Of a stretch of DNA of 64,000 nucleotides, positions 33,635 through 42,229 are shown in pieces. Position numbers and translations under genes: made by a program. The stretch spans positions 186,001 to 250,000 of the forward strand of contig NZ_JOHY01000003.1 of the NCBI RefSeq assembly GCF_000721495.1. The letters run 5' to 3'. This DNA is from Streptomyces sp. NRRL F-5123. GTDB lineage: Bacteria; Actinomycetota; Actinomycetes; Streptomycetales; Streptomycetaceae. The number at the start of each line of letters is the position of its first letter. Positions within the stretch are counted from its first letter, which is position 1. The notes under the pieces were generated by a model. It saw nothing but the letters and a program-made list of their open reading frames with translations. It had not been told where the DNA came from and searched no databases.

Positions 33635-34474
33635 TCAGCTCTCGGCGGGGTGGGCTCGCACGGGCTCCGGCTCCGGTGCGGCGCTGGCAGAGATGACAGC
33701 TTCGGCCCTCAGGTGCTTCATGAGTTCGGTGAGGCGGGCGCTGCTGACGGGTGTGTGAGCGTCACGCAGGGCCTGCTTGACCACGGCGACGCTGACATTG
33801 TGCTCGGCGACGGCGGGTCGGGCTATGGCGATCAGCTCGTCCATGGTTGCCGCTGGCGGGCGTCCGGTGCGTTTGCGCGCAGCGGCGGCCTCGGTGCTGT
33901 CGCTCTCGGTTTGCACGGCGGTTGCTGCGTGCTTGGTGGCAGTTGGCGTTCCGGCGTATGCCTTCCGGGCGAGTGGTGGGCTCGTGACCGTGGTGGTGGC
34001 CTCGTCCGGCCGGGGGCGGCTTGTCTGGTTCGGTGGCGGGGCGGTGGGTGTGTGGAGGTGGCGCAGGAGAGTGGGGCCGACGGCTCCCCAGCCGAGGAGG
34101 AGGGCTGGAGCGACGGTGTCGAGGGCGGCGCGGCCGTAGTGCCGGGCGAGCAGGGGCTCGGCTGTGTTGAGGGCGACGGTCAGCAGGCCACACAGGTGCA
34201 TCAGCCGTGTGGCTGAGCGCAGGTGGACGGGGTCGGTGCCGTAGGCGGCCAGGTGGTGCAGGGCGACGAGCAGGCCGACGACGGACAGGTCGACCATCGG
34301 TGCGATCAGTGGCGCGATCGGGCGGGAGATGCCGAGCCGGAGGGCCAGTGCCCAGACGTTGCCGAAGGAGAACACGAAGGCGAGGGCTGCGATGACCGCC
34401 ATGACGAGGGTGATCGTTGTGCGGGCGAACACACCCGTGGCGGTCGGGCGGGCGTCCGGCGGGGTGGTGGGCAT
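33635..34474 (-). CDS. DUF2637 membrane protein (Spd-like)
   Basis: A 279-residue protein with four predicted N-terminal helices (TLVMAVIAALAFVFSFGNVW, IAPLIAPMVDLSVVGLLVAL, CGLLTVALN and LLLGWGAVGPTLL), then a Pro/Ala/Thr linker and a helical C-terminal domain (RPPAATMDELIAIARPAVAE) resembling a winged helix. DUF2637 proteins are common in actinobacterial conjugative elements and plasmids and are thought to aid intramycelial spread or replication control. It lies between the MobC-like gene and the repeat-rich region. Confidence 0.75.
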   Translation of the reverse strand: MPTTPPDARPTATGVFARTTITLVMAVIAALAFVFSFGNVWALALRLGISRPIAPLIAPMVDLSVVGLLVALHHLAAYGTDPVHLRSATRLMHLCGLLTVALNTAEPLLARHYGRAALDTVAPALLLGWGAVGPTLLRHLHTPTAPPPNQTSRPRPDEATTTVTSPPLARKAYAGTPTATKHAATAVQTESDSTEAAAARKRTGRPPAATMDELIAIARPAVAEHNVSVAVVKQALRDAHTPVSSARLTELMKHLRAEAVISASAAPEPEPVRAHPAES

Positions 34475-34848
34475 GCGTGGAGAGCATCCTTACGGGCGGG
34501 AGCTTGGTGGTGTGGATCCGTCTTGGCCGTCTTGCCGTTGCAACCGCAGGTCAGGGCAGGTACGGCAGCCCGCCGGGCTGCCGTCTCGCCCCGGTTGCGC
34601 ACCCGTCTTGGGTCGTCGGCGGGACGGCAGGGTGGCTCGTGCCGTCCCGGGTACACCCGGGGTGAGCTGCGGTGGTACGGCGGGGACGGCAAAGACGGCA
34701 CGGGACGGATTGAGGCGGCGTCCCAGGGGGCACCGAGGCCTGGTGCTGATCGTGTTGCCGTCTTGGGCCCGGTTGCCGTCTTGCACAGACCCCTGTTGAG
34801 CTGCGGTGTTACGGCAGGGACGGCAAAGACGGCAACCAGGGGACCGGG
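34475..34848. repeat. Repeat-rich intergenic region, candidate origin (oriV/oriT)
   Basis: A 37-base direct repeat occurs at 34664-34700 and 34798-34834 with two mismatches (begins GAGCTGCGGT, ends GGCAAAGACGGCA). Between them TTGCCGTCTTG occurs twice (about 34754 and 34773), and related TTGGCCGTCTTGCCGTTGC near 34520, i.e. inverted copies of the GGCAAAGACGGCA part. Such iterons directly downstream of a replication NTPase and near mob genes suggest a replication or transfer origin. Confidence 0.5.
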
Positions 34849-36186
34849 TCAGCCCGTGCCGGGTGCCGGGCTCATGCCGGTCGGGTGGACGGTGGGGCAG
34901 TACCGGCGCCACGGGTCGAGGAACTTGCTGCGGGTGTAGCCCTTGCGCTGGGTACCGTCAGCGACGCGGACGTTGCCCGAGACGATCCCGAACTCGCGCA
35001 GCAGGGCACCGAGGTCGCGGGCGGACAGCCCTGCCCTCCCCCACTCCCCCCACGGTGCCTCGGGGTCCGCACGCAGTTCGGCGAGCAGGTCGGTGGTGGT
35101 GAGGCTGTCCGGCTCGCGGCGGGCGAAGAAGATCCGGCGGATATCCGCGAGGACCCGTGCGCCGCCCGGGTTGTCCTCCTCGGCTTGGGCTTCGGCCGCG
35201 ACCATCCGCGCGCACGCCTCACGCGCCAGGTCCGGCCACGGACCGCCGGCCAGGTCGGCGACGATGACCAGGGGCTCCCAGGTGTCGGCGGCCCGGTCCT
35301 CCACCGGCAGTTCCGGCTCCAGGTCTGCGGCTGCGTCGACCAGCGGCCCGGCCCACGCGATGATCCGCTGGCGCAGGGCGTGCAGGGCGGGGGTGTCGCG
35401 CTTGGAGCGGAAAGGGTGGACGCGTTCGCCGTCGGCGCGGCGGCGCATCCGGACGACCACCGACCGGTCCATGATCGTGTCGGGCAGGTCGCCGATCCCG
35501 GCGAGCGCCGCCATGGCGAAGGTCGCGAACCGGTGCGGGGTGTGGTCGTTGCCGACCACGCGGGTGACGTAGCGGTTGCGCTGGTGCCCGGCGTTGAGCA
35601 GGCCGCGCAGCTCCTCGTTCTTCTCCGCCACCTTCACGCTGCCGAAGATCGTGTCGGCCTCGTCCACCAGCAGGGTGGGCGGCTGGTCGCCGATGGACCG
35701 GAAGACCGCCGCCGGGGTCGTGTTGACCGTCAGCATCGGCTCGTGGACGGTCTCGGTGAGGACGTCGAGCAGCCGTGACTTCCCGCACCGCTTGGCCGGG
35801 CCGACCACGGCCAGGCGCGGGGCGTGCTGCCACGCGGGCTGCAGATGCGTCGCCGCCACCCACAGCGTGACCGCGTTGAGGGCGTGCGTGGAGGGGAGGA
35901 TCACGAAGCGCGCGACCTGGGACCGTAGTTCGCCGAGCAGGCGAGAACCCTCGCCGGTCCCCCAGTCCAACAGCTTGGGCGGGGCGACAGGCGCCGCTTC
36001 TGTCACCTCTGGGTATGTGTGCCCGTCGACCATGGCAGGGGCCGTAGAGGGCTCGTGTCGGCCTGGCTGGCCGGTATGGCGACCGCTGGCCATGCGGGTA
36101 TCGGGGATGCACCCTCGGGCGTCGGGGGCGTATCGTTCATGCTGAGCTCCTCCCGGTGAGGTCGTGGCTGGCAGGCCCGCCTTCAC
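34849..36186 (-). CDS. DUF3631 NTPase, element replication protein
   Basis: A protein of up to 445 residues. An AAA-like module is clear: LAVVGPAKRCGKSRLLDVL (Walker A), TLLVDEADTIFG (Walker B), then HRFATFAMAALAGIGDLPDT and SVVVRMRRRADGERVHPF. The C-terminal DUF3631 part follows (IRRIFFARREPDSLTTTDLL, LRADPEAPWGEW). Related proteins act in plasmid/AICE replication or as primase-helicase partners. Start uncertain: a short ORF with an excellent GGAGGAG site begins in another frame about 36138 and ends near a GTG (VTEAAPVAPPK, about 36006), which may be the true, coupled start. Confidence 0.7.
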   Translation of the reverse strand: MKAGLPATTSPGGAQHERYAPDARGCIPDTRMASGRHTGQPGRHEPSTAPAMVDGHTYPEVTEAAPVAPPKLLDWGTGEGSRLLGELRSQVARFVILPSTHALNAVTLWVAATHLQPAWQHAPRLAVVGPAKRCGKSRLLDVLTETVHEPMLTVNTTPAAVFRSIGDQPPTLLVDEADTIFGSVKVAEKNEELRGLLNAGHQRNRYVTRVVGNDHTPHRFATFAMAALAGIGDLPDTIMDRSVVVRMRRRADGERVHPFRSKRDTPALHALRQRIIAWAGPLVDAAADLEPELPVEDRAADTWEPLVIVADLAGGPWPDLAREACARMVAAEAQAEEDNPGGARVLADIRRIFFARREPDSLTTTDLLAELRADPEAPWGEWGRAGLSARDLGALLREFGIVSGNVRVADGTQRKGYTRSKFLDPWRRYCPTVHPTGMSPAPGTG

Positions 36187-36284
36187 CGTCGTGAATCGAT
36201 CGCACGGTTTGATGGGTGTTCACGAGGCCCTCGGTGTTGGTAGCACCGGGGGTCGTTTCGTTGGCTGCGGCGTCTGGACGGGCA

Positions 36285-36491
36285 TCAGGCCCCCAGGGTC
36301 CAACCGTCGCAGCCCGGGTCCTGCTCGGCCAGGCGCTGCTCGAAGCGGGTGAGTTCGGCCTCGCTGTAGAGCACGCGGCGGCCGACCTTCACCCCCTTCG
36401 GCCCGTAGCCGATGTGCCGCCAGTACCGCACAGTGCTGTCCGCTGTGCGGTAGCGCTCGGCCACCTCGGCCGTGGTCAGGTAGCGGTCCAT
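36285..36491 (-). CDS. Excisionase-like HTH protein
   Basis: A 68-residue protein from the ATG at 36491: MDRYLTTAEVAERYRTADST, VRYWRHIGYGPKGVKVGRRV and a short end. This is the MerR/AlpA-type winged helix-turn-helix (HTH_17) used by excisionases of actinobacterial integrative elements. It is divergent from the XRE regulator at 36632, with about 140 bases between that are A/T-rich for this genome and likely contain both promoters. Confidence 0.75.
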   Translation of the reverse strand: MDRYLTTAEVAERYRTADSTVRYWRHIGYGPKGVKVGRRVLYSEAELTRFEQRLAEQDPGCDGWTLGA

Positions 36492-36631
36492 GTTTTCCCT
36501 TTCGACTAGGTCGCCTTCCGTTACGGAGATGAACCAATCACGAAAGCCCGGGCCATGCAAACGGGATAGCACATGTTACATTTTGACTAGCACCTGGCCG
36601 GGTAGGGCGCACCGATCGAAGGAAGAGGCCG

Positions 36632-37132
36632 ATGGCGACTGAGCCGAACGACAGCGGCACCCCGCTGCTGTACAGCGAGGGCAACGCGGCAGCACGCGTC
36701 GCCCTCGAACGCGAGATCAGGGGCTGGAGCACCACAGAACTCGCCACCCGCATGACCAAGGCCGGCGTCCCCATGAACCAGACCGCGGTCTGGCGGATCG
36801 AGAACGGCAAGCCCCGCCGCAAAATCACACTCGACGAGGCCCTCGGCTTCGCCCGCGTCTTCGAACTGCCCCTGGAAGAGCTGATGTCACCACCCCTGGA
36901 AGGCATCGACCTGGAAGGCAGACGCGTCGTCCAGGAAGCCGTCGAAGCCTTCTACGAGTCCCGCGACGCCCAGGACCGCCTGCACGCAGCCGTGATCGGC
37001 ATCGCCGACTACCTCAGAGCCCACCCCGACAGCTCCACCGGGATCCATACCCAGTGCCTCCGCCTCATGGGCGACGAGCGCGACGCACGCGCCCTCACCC
37101 AGCACATCGAGAACGGGGGCTACCACCACTGA
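36632..37132 (+). CDS. XRE-family regulator of the element
   Basis: A 166-residue protein with an N-terminal lambda-repressor-like HTH: LEREIRGWSTTELATRMTKA, NQTAVWRIENGKPRRKITLD, EALGFARVFELPLEELMS. The C-terminal helical part is uncharacterised. It ends 19 bases before the integrase, so it is probably co-transcribed with int and may control excision. Promoter expected in the divergent gap to the excisionase-like gene. Confidence 0.8.
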   Translation: MATEPNDSGTPLLYSEGNAAARVALEREIRGWSTTELATRMTKAGVPMNQTAVWRIENGKPRRKITLDEALGFARVFELPLEELMSPPLEGIDLEGRRVVQEAVEAFYESRDAQDRLHAAVIGIADYLRAHPDSSTGIHTQCLRLMGDERDARALTQHIENGGYHH

Positions 37133-37151
37133 CCAGATAGGAAGCCCCACC

Positions 37152-38258
37152 TTGGCCAACGTCCAGAAGCGCCCCAACGGCAAGTGGCGCGCCCGATACC
37201 GCGACTCCAACGGCAAGGAACACGCCCGGCACTTCGACCGCAAGGTCGAGGCCCAGCGCTGGCTCGACGAGGTCACCACCAGCATCGTCACCGGCCAGTA
37301 CGTCGACCCGCAGTCCGCCAGGAAACCGTTCAAGGAGTACGCCGAGGAGTGGCGCCGCAGCCAGCCTCACCGGCCTTCCACGGCCAGGGCGGTCGAGCAG
37401 CACCTCAGGTGCCATGCATACCCCGCCTGGGAAAGCCGGACGCTGGGTGGCATCAAGCCCGGTGACGTCCAGAGCTGGGTCACCAGCCTCACGTCCACGC
37501 ACAAGCTCGCAGCCAGCACGACGCGGACGGTCTTCAACACCGTCAACGCCGTCTTCAGCGCGGCCGTCCGCGACCGCATGATCCCCCTCAACCCGTGCAC
37601 CGGCGTCAAGCTGCCATCGGTGCCACGGAAGCAGATCGTGCCTCTTACCGTCGCCCAGGTACGGAGCCTCGCAACGCAGATAGCCGCGCCCTACAAGGGC
37701 CTGGTGTACCTGGCGGCCAGCACCGGGCTACGCCCGGGAGAAGTGTTCGGGCTCCAGCGCCGTCACCTGAATCTGGCCCGTGCGACCCTCACCGTCGACC
37801 AGCAGGTGCAGCAGACCAAGCACGGCGTCTTCGTGGGGCCGCCCAAGACGGACCGCTCGTACCGGGTCGTGCCGCTTCCGAGGATGGCGACCGACGCGGT
37901 CAAGGCCCACCTGAAGTCCTTCCCGGCCCCCACACAGCAGGACTGGCTCTTCACGGCGCCAGAGGGCGGTCCTGTGGCCTACAACGAGTTCATGAAGCGC
38001 GTGTGGCGCCCCGCATGCCGGAAGGCCGGGATACCGGACGGCGTCGGCCCTCACGCCCTCCGGCACCACTACGCCAGCCTGCTCATCAAGCACGGCGAGT
38101 CGGTGAAGACCGTCTCCGAGCGCCTCGGCCACACCAACGCGGCCATGACGCTGAACATCTACACCCACCTGTGGCCCGACTCCGAGGAGCGGACCCGCGC
38201 AGCCGTCGACTGCGCCTACGCGGACCGCCCGGACGAGCCCGCCCAGGAAGTGGCGTAG
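37152..38258 (+). CDS. int: Tyrosine site-specific integrase
   Basis: A 368-residue tyrosine recombinase. An N-terminal arm-binding beta domain (NVQKRPNGKWRARYRDSNGK) is followed by a core-binding SAM-like domain and the catalytic domain: STGLRPGEVFGLQRRH (Arg I), GPHALRHHYASLLIKHG (His-x2-Arg), and LGHTNAAMTLNIYTHLW (His and nucleophile Tyr). It integrates the element into the 3' end of parE, 90 bases downstream of its own stop. TTG start at 37152 with AGGAAG nine bases ahead. All catalytic residues are present, so the enzyme should be active and may act on element A's sites too. Confidence 0.92.
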   Translation: MANVQKRPNGKWRARYRDSNGKEHARHFDRKVEAQRWLDEVTTSIVTGQYVDPQSARKPFKEYAEEWRRSQPHRPSTARAVEQHLRCHAYPAWESRTLGGIKPGDVQSWVTSLTSTHKLAASTTRTVFNTVNAVFSAAVRDRMIPLNPCTGVKLPSVPRKQIVPLTVAQVRSLATQIAAPYKGLVYLAASTGLRPGEVFGLQRRHLNLARATLTVDQQVQQTKHGVFVGPPKTDRSYRVVPLPRMATDAVKAHLKSFPAPTQQDWLFTAPEGGPVAYNEFMKRVWRPACRKAGIPDGVGPHALRHHYASLLIKHGESVKTVSERLGHTNAAMTLNIYTHLWPDSEERTRAAVDCAYADRPDEPAQEVA

Positions 38259-38317
38259 CCACTCCCCCGCGCTGACCAACCGTCAGCGCGGTTGCGGACC
38301 GTCTGCGGACTGCCAGG

Positions 38318-38400
38318 CGTTCACCGAGGCAGCCCGCCTGCTCCGCCGCAGGTCAGACGTCGATCCGCGCCCGGTCCAGCGTGGAGGCCGAGTTGGTGAT
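38318..38400. repeat. Attachment site 3 at the parE 3' end
   Basis: Core GCAGGTCAGACGTCGATC at 38348-38365 overlaps the last codons and stop of parE. Left of it, at 38294-38315, GCGGACCGTCTGCGGACTGC-type repeats match those at the far ends of both elements (13595-13617; 20811-20836 imperfect) and are likely integrase arm sites. To the right, parE continues intact. Confidence 0.75.
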
Positions 38401-40473
38401 GAACTCCTTGCGGGGGGCCACCTCGTTGCCCATCAGAAGGTCGAAGGCGCGTTCGGCGGCTTCGATGTCGCTGATGTTGATGCGGCGGAGGGTGCGGTGG
38501 CGGGGGTCCATCGTGGTTTCGGCCAGTTGGTTGGCGTCCATCTCGCCGAGGCCCTTGTAGCGCTGGATGCTGTCCTTGTAGCGGACGTTGCGGCGCTGGA
38601 GGTCGAGCAGGGTCTGGCGGAGTTCGTTGTCGGAGTAGGTGTAGAGGTACTTGTCCTGGCCCTTCTTGGGCTGGACGAGCTCGATGCGGTGGAGCGGCGG
38701 GACCGCCGAGAAGACGCGGCCCTCCTCGACCATGGGGCGCATGTAGCGCTGGAAGAGGGTCAGCAGCAGGCAGCGGATGTGGGCGCCGTCGACATCGGCG
38801 TCGGCGAGGAAGATCACCTTGCCGTAGCGCGCCTGGTCGATGTCGAAGGTGCGGCCGGAGCCGGCTCCTATGACCTGGATGATCGCGCCGCACTCCGCGT
38901 TCTTGAGCATGTCGGAGACCGACGACTTCTGGGTGTTGAGGATCTTGCCGCGGATCGGCAGCAGCGCCTGGAACTCCGAGTTGCGCGCGAGCTTTGCGGT
39001 GCCGAGCGCCGAGTCGCCCTCCACGATGAACAGTTCGCTGCGGTCGACGTCGTCGCTGCGGCAGTCCGCGAGCTTGGCGGGCAGCGAGGACGTCTCCAGG
39101 GCCGTCTTCCTGCGCTGCGCCTCCTTGTGCTGGCGGGCCGCGATACGCGTCCGGGCGGCCGCGACGGCCTTCTCCAGGACGGCGCGCGCCTGGGCCTTGG
39201 CGTCCCGCTTGGTGGAGGTCAGGAACTCCTTCAGCTCCTTGGCCACCACGTTCGCCACGATCCGGTTGGCGGCGGAGGTGCCGAGCACCTCCTTGGTCTG
39301 GCCCTCGAACTGCGGCTCGGCGAGCCGGACGGTGACGACGGCCGTGAGGCCCTCCATCGCGTCGTCCTTGACGATGTCGTCCTCGGCGACGCGCAGCAGC
39401 TTGGCGGCACGCAGCACCTCGTTCACCGTCTTGGCCACCGAGCGCTCGAATCCGGTGACATGGGTGCCGCCCTTGGGCGTGGCGATGATGTTGACGAAGG
39501 AGCGGACCGTGGTGTCGTACCCGGTGCCCCAGCGCAGCGCGATGTCGACGCCCAGTTCCCGGGTGACCTCGGTGGGCGTCATGTGGCCGCGGTCGTCCAG
39601 GACCGGGACCGTCTCCTTGAACGTGCCGCTGCCGGTGAGCCGCAGGACGTCGCAGATGGGCTTGTCGGGGGCCAGGAATTCGCAGAACTCGCTGATGCCG
39701 CCGTCGAAGTGGAAGATCTCCTCGACCGGCTTCTCGGATTCGACGCCGCGTTCGTCGCGGACCACGATCGTCAGGCCCGGCACCAGGAAGGCAGTCTGCC
39801 GGGCGCGCTGGTGCAGCGTCTCCAGCGAGAGCTTGGCGTCCTTGAGGAAGATCTGCCGGTCCGGCCAGTAGCGGACCCGGGTGCCGGTGCGCGTACGCGG
39901 GATCTTCTTGGTCTTCGTCAGGCCGCTCGCGGGCTCGAACTTGGCATCCGGACCGGCGGAGGCGAAGGCGCCGGGCACGCCGCGGCGGAAGCTGATGGCG
40001 TGGGTGCTGCCGCTGCGGTCGACCTCGACGTCCAGTCGGGCCGAGAGCGCGTTGACCACCGACGCGCCGACGCCGTGCAGACCGCCGGAGGCCGCGTACG
40101 AGCCGCCGCCGAACTTGCCGCCGGCGTGCAGCTTGGTCATGACGACCTCGACACCCGACAGGCCGGTCTTGGGCTCGACGTCGACAGGGATGCCGCGGCC
40201 GTTGTCGCGGACCTCGATGGAGCCGTCGGCCGCGAGGATCACCTCGATGCTGTCGCAGTGGCCGCCCAGGGCCTCGTCGACGGAGTTGTCGATGATCTCC
40301 CAGACGCAGTGCATCAGACCGCGGCTGTCGGTGGACCCGATGTACATGCCGGGACGCTTGCGAACCGCTTCGAGGCCTTCGAGGACGAGCAGGTGCCGCG
40401 CTGTGTAGTTGGAGCCGTCGCGATCTGCGCCCGTCAGCAGCGCGGTGGACGGCACGGATGTTTCGGCGGTCAC
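38353..40473 (-). CDS. parE: Type IIA topoisomerase subunit B (ParE/GyrB2)
   Basis: A 706-residue GyrB/ParE protein. The GHKL ATPase has WEIIDNSVDEALGGH and VRDNGRGIPVDVEPKTGLSG, plus ASGGLHGVGASVVNALS. The Toprim domain shows SELFIVEGDSALGTAKLARN and FLADADVDGAHIRCLLLTLF. It ends with the domain that pairs with subunit A (YKGLGEMDANQLAETTMDP). With ParC it decatenates and relaxes DNA. The gene order parE - protease - hrdB - whiH matches the Streptomyces locus where this second gyrB-like gene lies. GTG start at 40473 with GAGGAG ten bases upstream. Its 3' end is the integration target; the C-terminus LDRARIDV is retained. Confidence 0.92.
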   Translation of the reverse strand: MTAETSVPSTALLTGADRDGSNYTARHLLVLEGLEAVRKRPGMYIGSTDSRGLMHCVWEIIDNSVDEALGGHCDSIEVILAADGSIEVRDNGRGIPVDVEPKTGLSGVEVVMTKLHAGGKFGGGSYAASGGLHGVGASVVNALSARLDVEVDRSGSTHAISFRRGVPGAFASAGPDAKFEPASGLTKTKKIPRTRTGTRVRYWPDRQIFLKDAKLSLETLHQRARQTAFLVPGLTIVVRDERGVESEKPVEEIFHFDGGISEFCEFLAPDKPICDVLRLTGSGTFKETVPVLDDRGHMTPTEVTRELGVDIALRWGTGYDTTVRSFVNIIATPKGGTHVTGFERSVAKTVNEVLRAAKLLRVAEDDIVKDDAMEGLTAVVTVRLAEPQFEGQTKEVLGTSAANRIVANVVAKELKEFLTSTKRDAKAQARAVLEKAVAAARTRIAARQHKEAQRRKTALETSSLPAKLADCRSDDVDRSELFIVEGDSALGTAKLARNSEFQALLPIRGKILNTQKSSVSDMLKNAECGAIIQVIGAGSGRTFDIDQARYGKVIFLADADVDGAHIRCLLLTLFQRYMRPMVEEGRVFSAVPPLHRIELVQPKKGQDKYLYTYSDNELRQTLLDLQRRNVRYKDSIQRYKGLGEMDANQLAETTMDPRHRTLRRINISDIEAAERAFDLLMGNEVAPRKEFITNSASTLDRARIDV

Positions 40474-40899
40474 GCGGGCAACTCCTCGATCTGGTGTGGC
40501 CTGAAGCTCTTCAGCCGTATCGGTGAGAGGGTACCGAGGTCGGGGAGGGCAGCTGCGCCGCGACCCGGTATCCGGACCTTCATCGTAGCCTTGCTCGCTC
40601 ACACGTTCGATAACCCGCACGAGTGATACACATGTCACGTTCCCAAAGAGGCATGAACCATTTAGGCTCCGGGCACGTCCTCACCAACACCCCGGCAAGC
40701 CGGTCGGGGCGAGTGTGGACCAGTACGACAAAAGCCCCATATGCGACATCTGACGCAACTGACTCCTATTCGCCGCCAATCGGTAACACCCAGTCACTCC
40801 GAGGCCCGTTTTCGAGGAAAAGCCGTCAGCGGGAACGTTTTCGGCCTGGTTGGATGTTGACCCTGGTACGACAGCTCGTCGAGCTAGAGAAGAGGCGAC
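40474..40899. other. Divergent promoter region parE / zinc-ribbon gene
   Basis: About 425 bases between two divergent genes. It is A/T-rich for this genome near 40610-40660. Both promoters must lie here, but I could not identify a -35/-10 pair I trust. No gene is supported. Confidence 0.4.
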
Positions 40900-41130
40900 G
40901 TGACTACTGTTCTGACCCCCGCGAGTCCGCTGACAGCGGCAGACCGCTGCGACCGTTGCGGCGCTCAGGCCTACCTGCGTGTCGTTCTCACCAGCGGCGG
41001 AGAGCTGCTCTTCTGCGCACACCACGGACGCAAGTTCGAGCCGGAACTCAAGAAGATCGCTGCAGAAATACAGGACGAGACGGGGCGGCTCACCGACGCC
41101 CCGGCCCCGGCGGGAGAAGACGAGCGCTGA
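40900..41130 (+). CDS. Small zinc-ribbon protein (DUF7455)
   Basis: A 76-residue protein, GTG start at 40900: ADRCDRCGAQAYLRVVLTSG, then LLFCAHHGRKFEPELKKIAA. The Cys-x2-Cys and Cys-x2-His pairs form a treble-clef or ribbon-type zinc site. This short protein is conserved next to parE in actinobacteria; function unknown. A strong terminator follows at 41158-41200. Confidence 0.8.
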   Translation: MTTVLTPASPLTAADRCDRCGAQAYLRVVLTSGGELLFCAHHGRKFEPELKKIAAEIQDETGRLTDAPAPAGEDER

Positions 41131-41157
41131 CACATCGCACCACGCGACGAGCTCGGC

Positions 41158-41200
41158 CCCGCGGGCGGACGGACCCCTTGAGGGGGTGTCCGCCCGCGGG
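41158..41200. terminator. Bidirectional hairpin terminator
   Basis: A 13-base stem CCCGCGGGCGGAC / GTCCGCCCGCGGG with an inner CCCC-TTGA-GGGG hairpin. It sits between convergent genes: the zinc-ribbon gene (ends 41130) and the protease (ends 41225). Confidence 0.85.
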
Positions 41201-41224
41201 CTTTCCGCCGGTGGTGTGCCGCGC

Positions 41225-42106
41225 TCACATGTGCTGGGCCACCAGCTGGGACACCGCCGACACGCGGGTGTAGACGCCCGGGTAGTCGGCCTCCGCGCAG
41301 CCCGTCCCCCACGACACGAGCCCGATCAGCCGGCCCGCCGCGACGAGCGGCCCGCCGCTGTCGCCCTGGCAGGCGTCCTTGCCACCGGCGGACAGCCCCG
41401 CGCACACCATGGAGTCGCGCAGGTACGTGCCGTCCGCGTCGCCGGGGTAGGCCTTCTCGCACACCGAGTCGGCCAGTACGTCCACGGTGGCCGTCCGCAG
41501 CGCCTGCGGATACGTACCCTGCCCCGTGGTGTCGCCCCAGCCGTAGACCTGTGCCTGGGTACCCGGCGCGTACGGCGCGGCGTCGGACGGTTGGGCCATC
41601 GGGAGCACGGCGCCGCCCGGCAGAGCCTGAGGAAGCGTGATCACCGCGACGTCCCCGGCATTGGTGGAGGCGTCGAAGTCGGGGTTGACCCATACATCGG
41701 CAAGTGTCAGCTCCTGCCCGTCGGACCCACTCAGATCCGTCCGCCCGGCGATGACCCTCAGGTCCGGCAGCTTGTGCCAGTCCGTGACACCGAGCGCCTC
41801 CTGCCCGAAGCAGTGCGCCGCGGTGACGACCGTACGCGGCCCCACCGCCACACCGCCGCAGAACTGCCCGGATCTGGCGGAACCGAAACGCTCCCGGCTG
41901 GCGAGCGCCACCACCCACGGCTCGTCGTCGGTCGATGTCGGCACGCCGCCGACGACTACTCCGTTGGCGGCGGCCGGAGCCGCCGGCACCGCCAGGGGAA
42001 GGGCGAACGCCGACAGCAGGGCCGCCACGGCTATGGCCGTACGGCGGCGGCGCCGACGGTCGCGGCGGCCGCGATGACGCAGACAGGTGGGAACGGGGAG
42101 ATGCAT
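41225..42106 (-). CDS. Secreted trypsin-like serine protease
   Basis: A 293-residue S1 protease. A twin-arginine-like basic N-terminus and hydrophobic stretch (RRTAIAVAALLSAFALPLAV) end at PAAPAAANG, a signal peptide. The mature part has VVTAAHCFGQEAL (His), AGDVAVITLPQALPG (Asp), and GKDACQGDSGGPLVAAGRL (Ser), with specificity Asp in KDACQGDSGG indicating trypsin-like cleavage after Arg/Lys. Paired Cys are present. Located between parE and hrdB as in other Streptomyces. Role outside the cell unknown. Confidence 0.9.
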   Translation of the reverse strand: MHLPVPTCLRHRGRRDRRRRRRTAIAVAALLSAFALPLAVPAAPAAANGVVVGGVPTSTDDEPWVVALASRERFGSARSGQFCGGVAVGPRTVVTAAHCFGQEALGVTDWHKLPDLRVIAGRTDLSGSDGQELTLADVWVNPDFDASTNAGDVAVITLPQALPGGAVLPMAQPSDAAPYAPGTQAQVYGWGDTTGQGTYPQALRTATVDVLADSVCEKAYPGDADGTYLRDSMVCAGLSAGGKDACQGDSGGPLVAAGRLIGLVSWGTGCAEADYPGVYTRVSAVSQLVAQHM

Positions 42107-42229
42107 ACGGCCTCCTGACCCTATGAACCACTCTGAGCACCCAGAGTCATCGATAGGGCCGGAGGCCGCATCCGCAGACCGGCGGCGCGCGCAGTGCCGC
42201 GCGCCCCGGTCCCGCCGTCCGGAGGAGGG

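Larger units (their letters stand above)
20650..38347. mobile_element. Element B: integrative mobilisable element at the parE 3' end
   Basis: About 17.7 kb between attachment-site copies at 20650-20667 and 38348-38365. The right third encodes mobility: tyrosine integrase ending 90 bases from the site, XRE regulator, excisionase-like HTH, DUF3631 replication NTPase, DUF2637 membrane protein, MobC-like and relaxase proteins. No FtsK/TraB translocase is seen, so transfer would need a helper. The left two thirds are cargo: HEPN-NACHT protein, gltX pseudogene and a nucleotide/small-molecule gene cluster. Confidence 0.8.

Noticed and set aside
38497..40626. Plus-strand ORF of about 709 codons
   Set aside because: Antisense shadow of parE, with no family features and biased composition.
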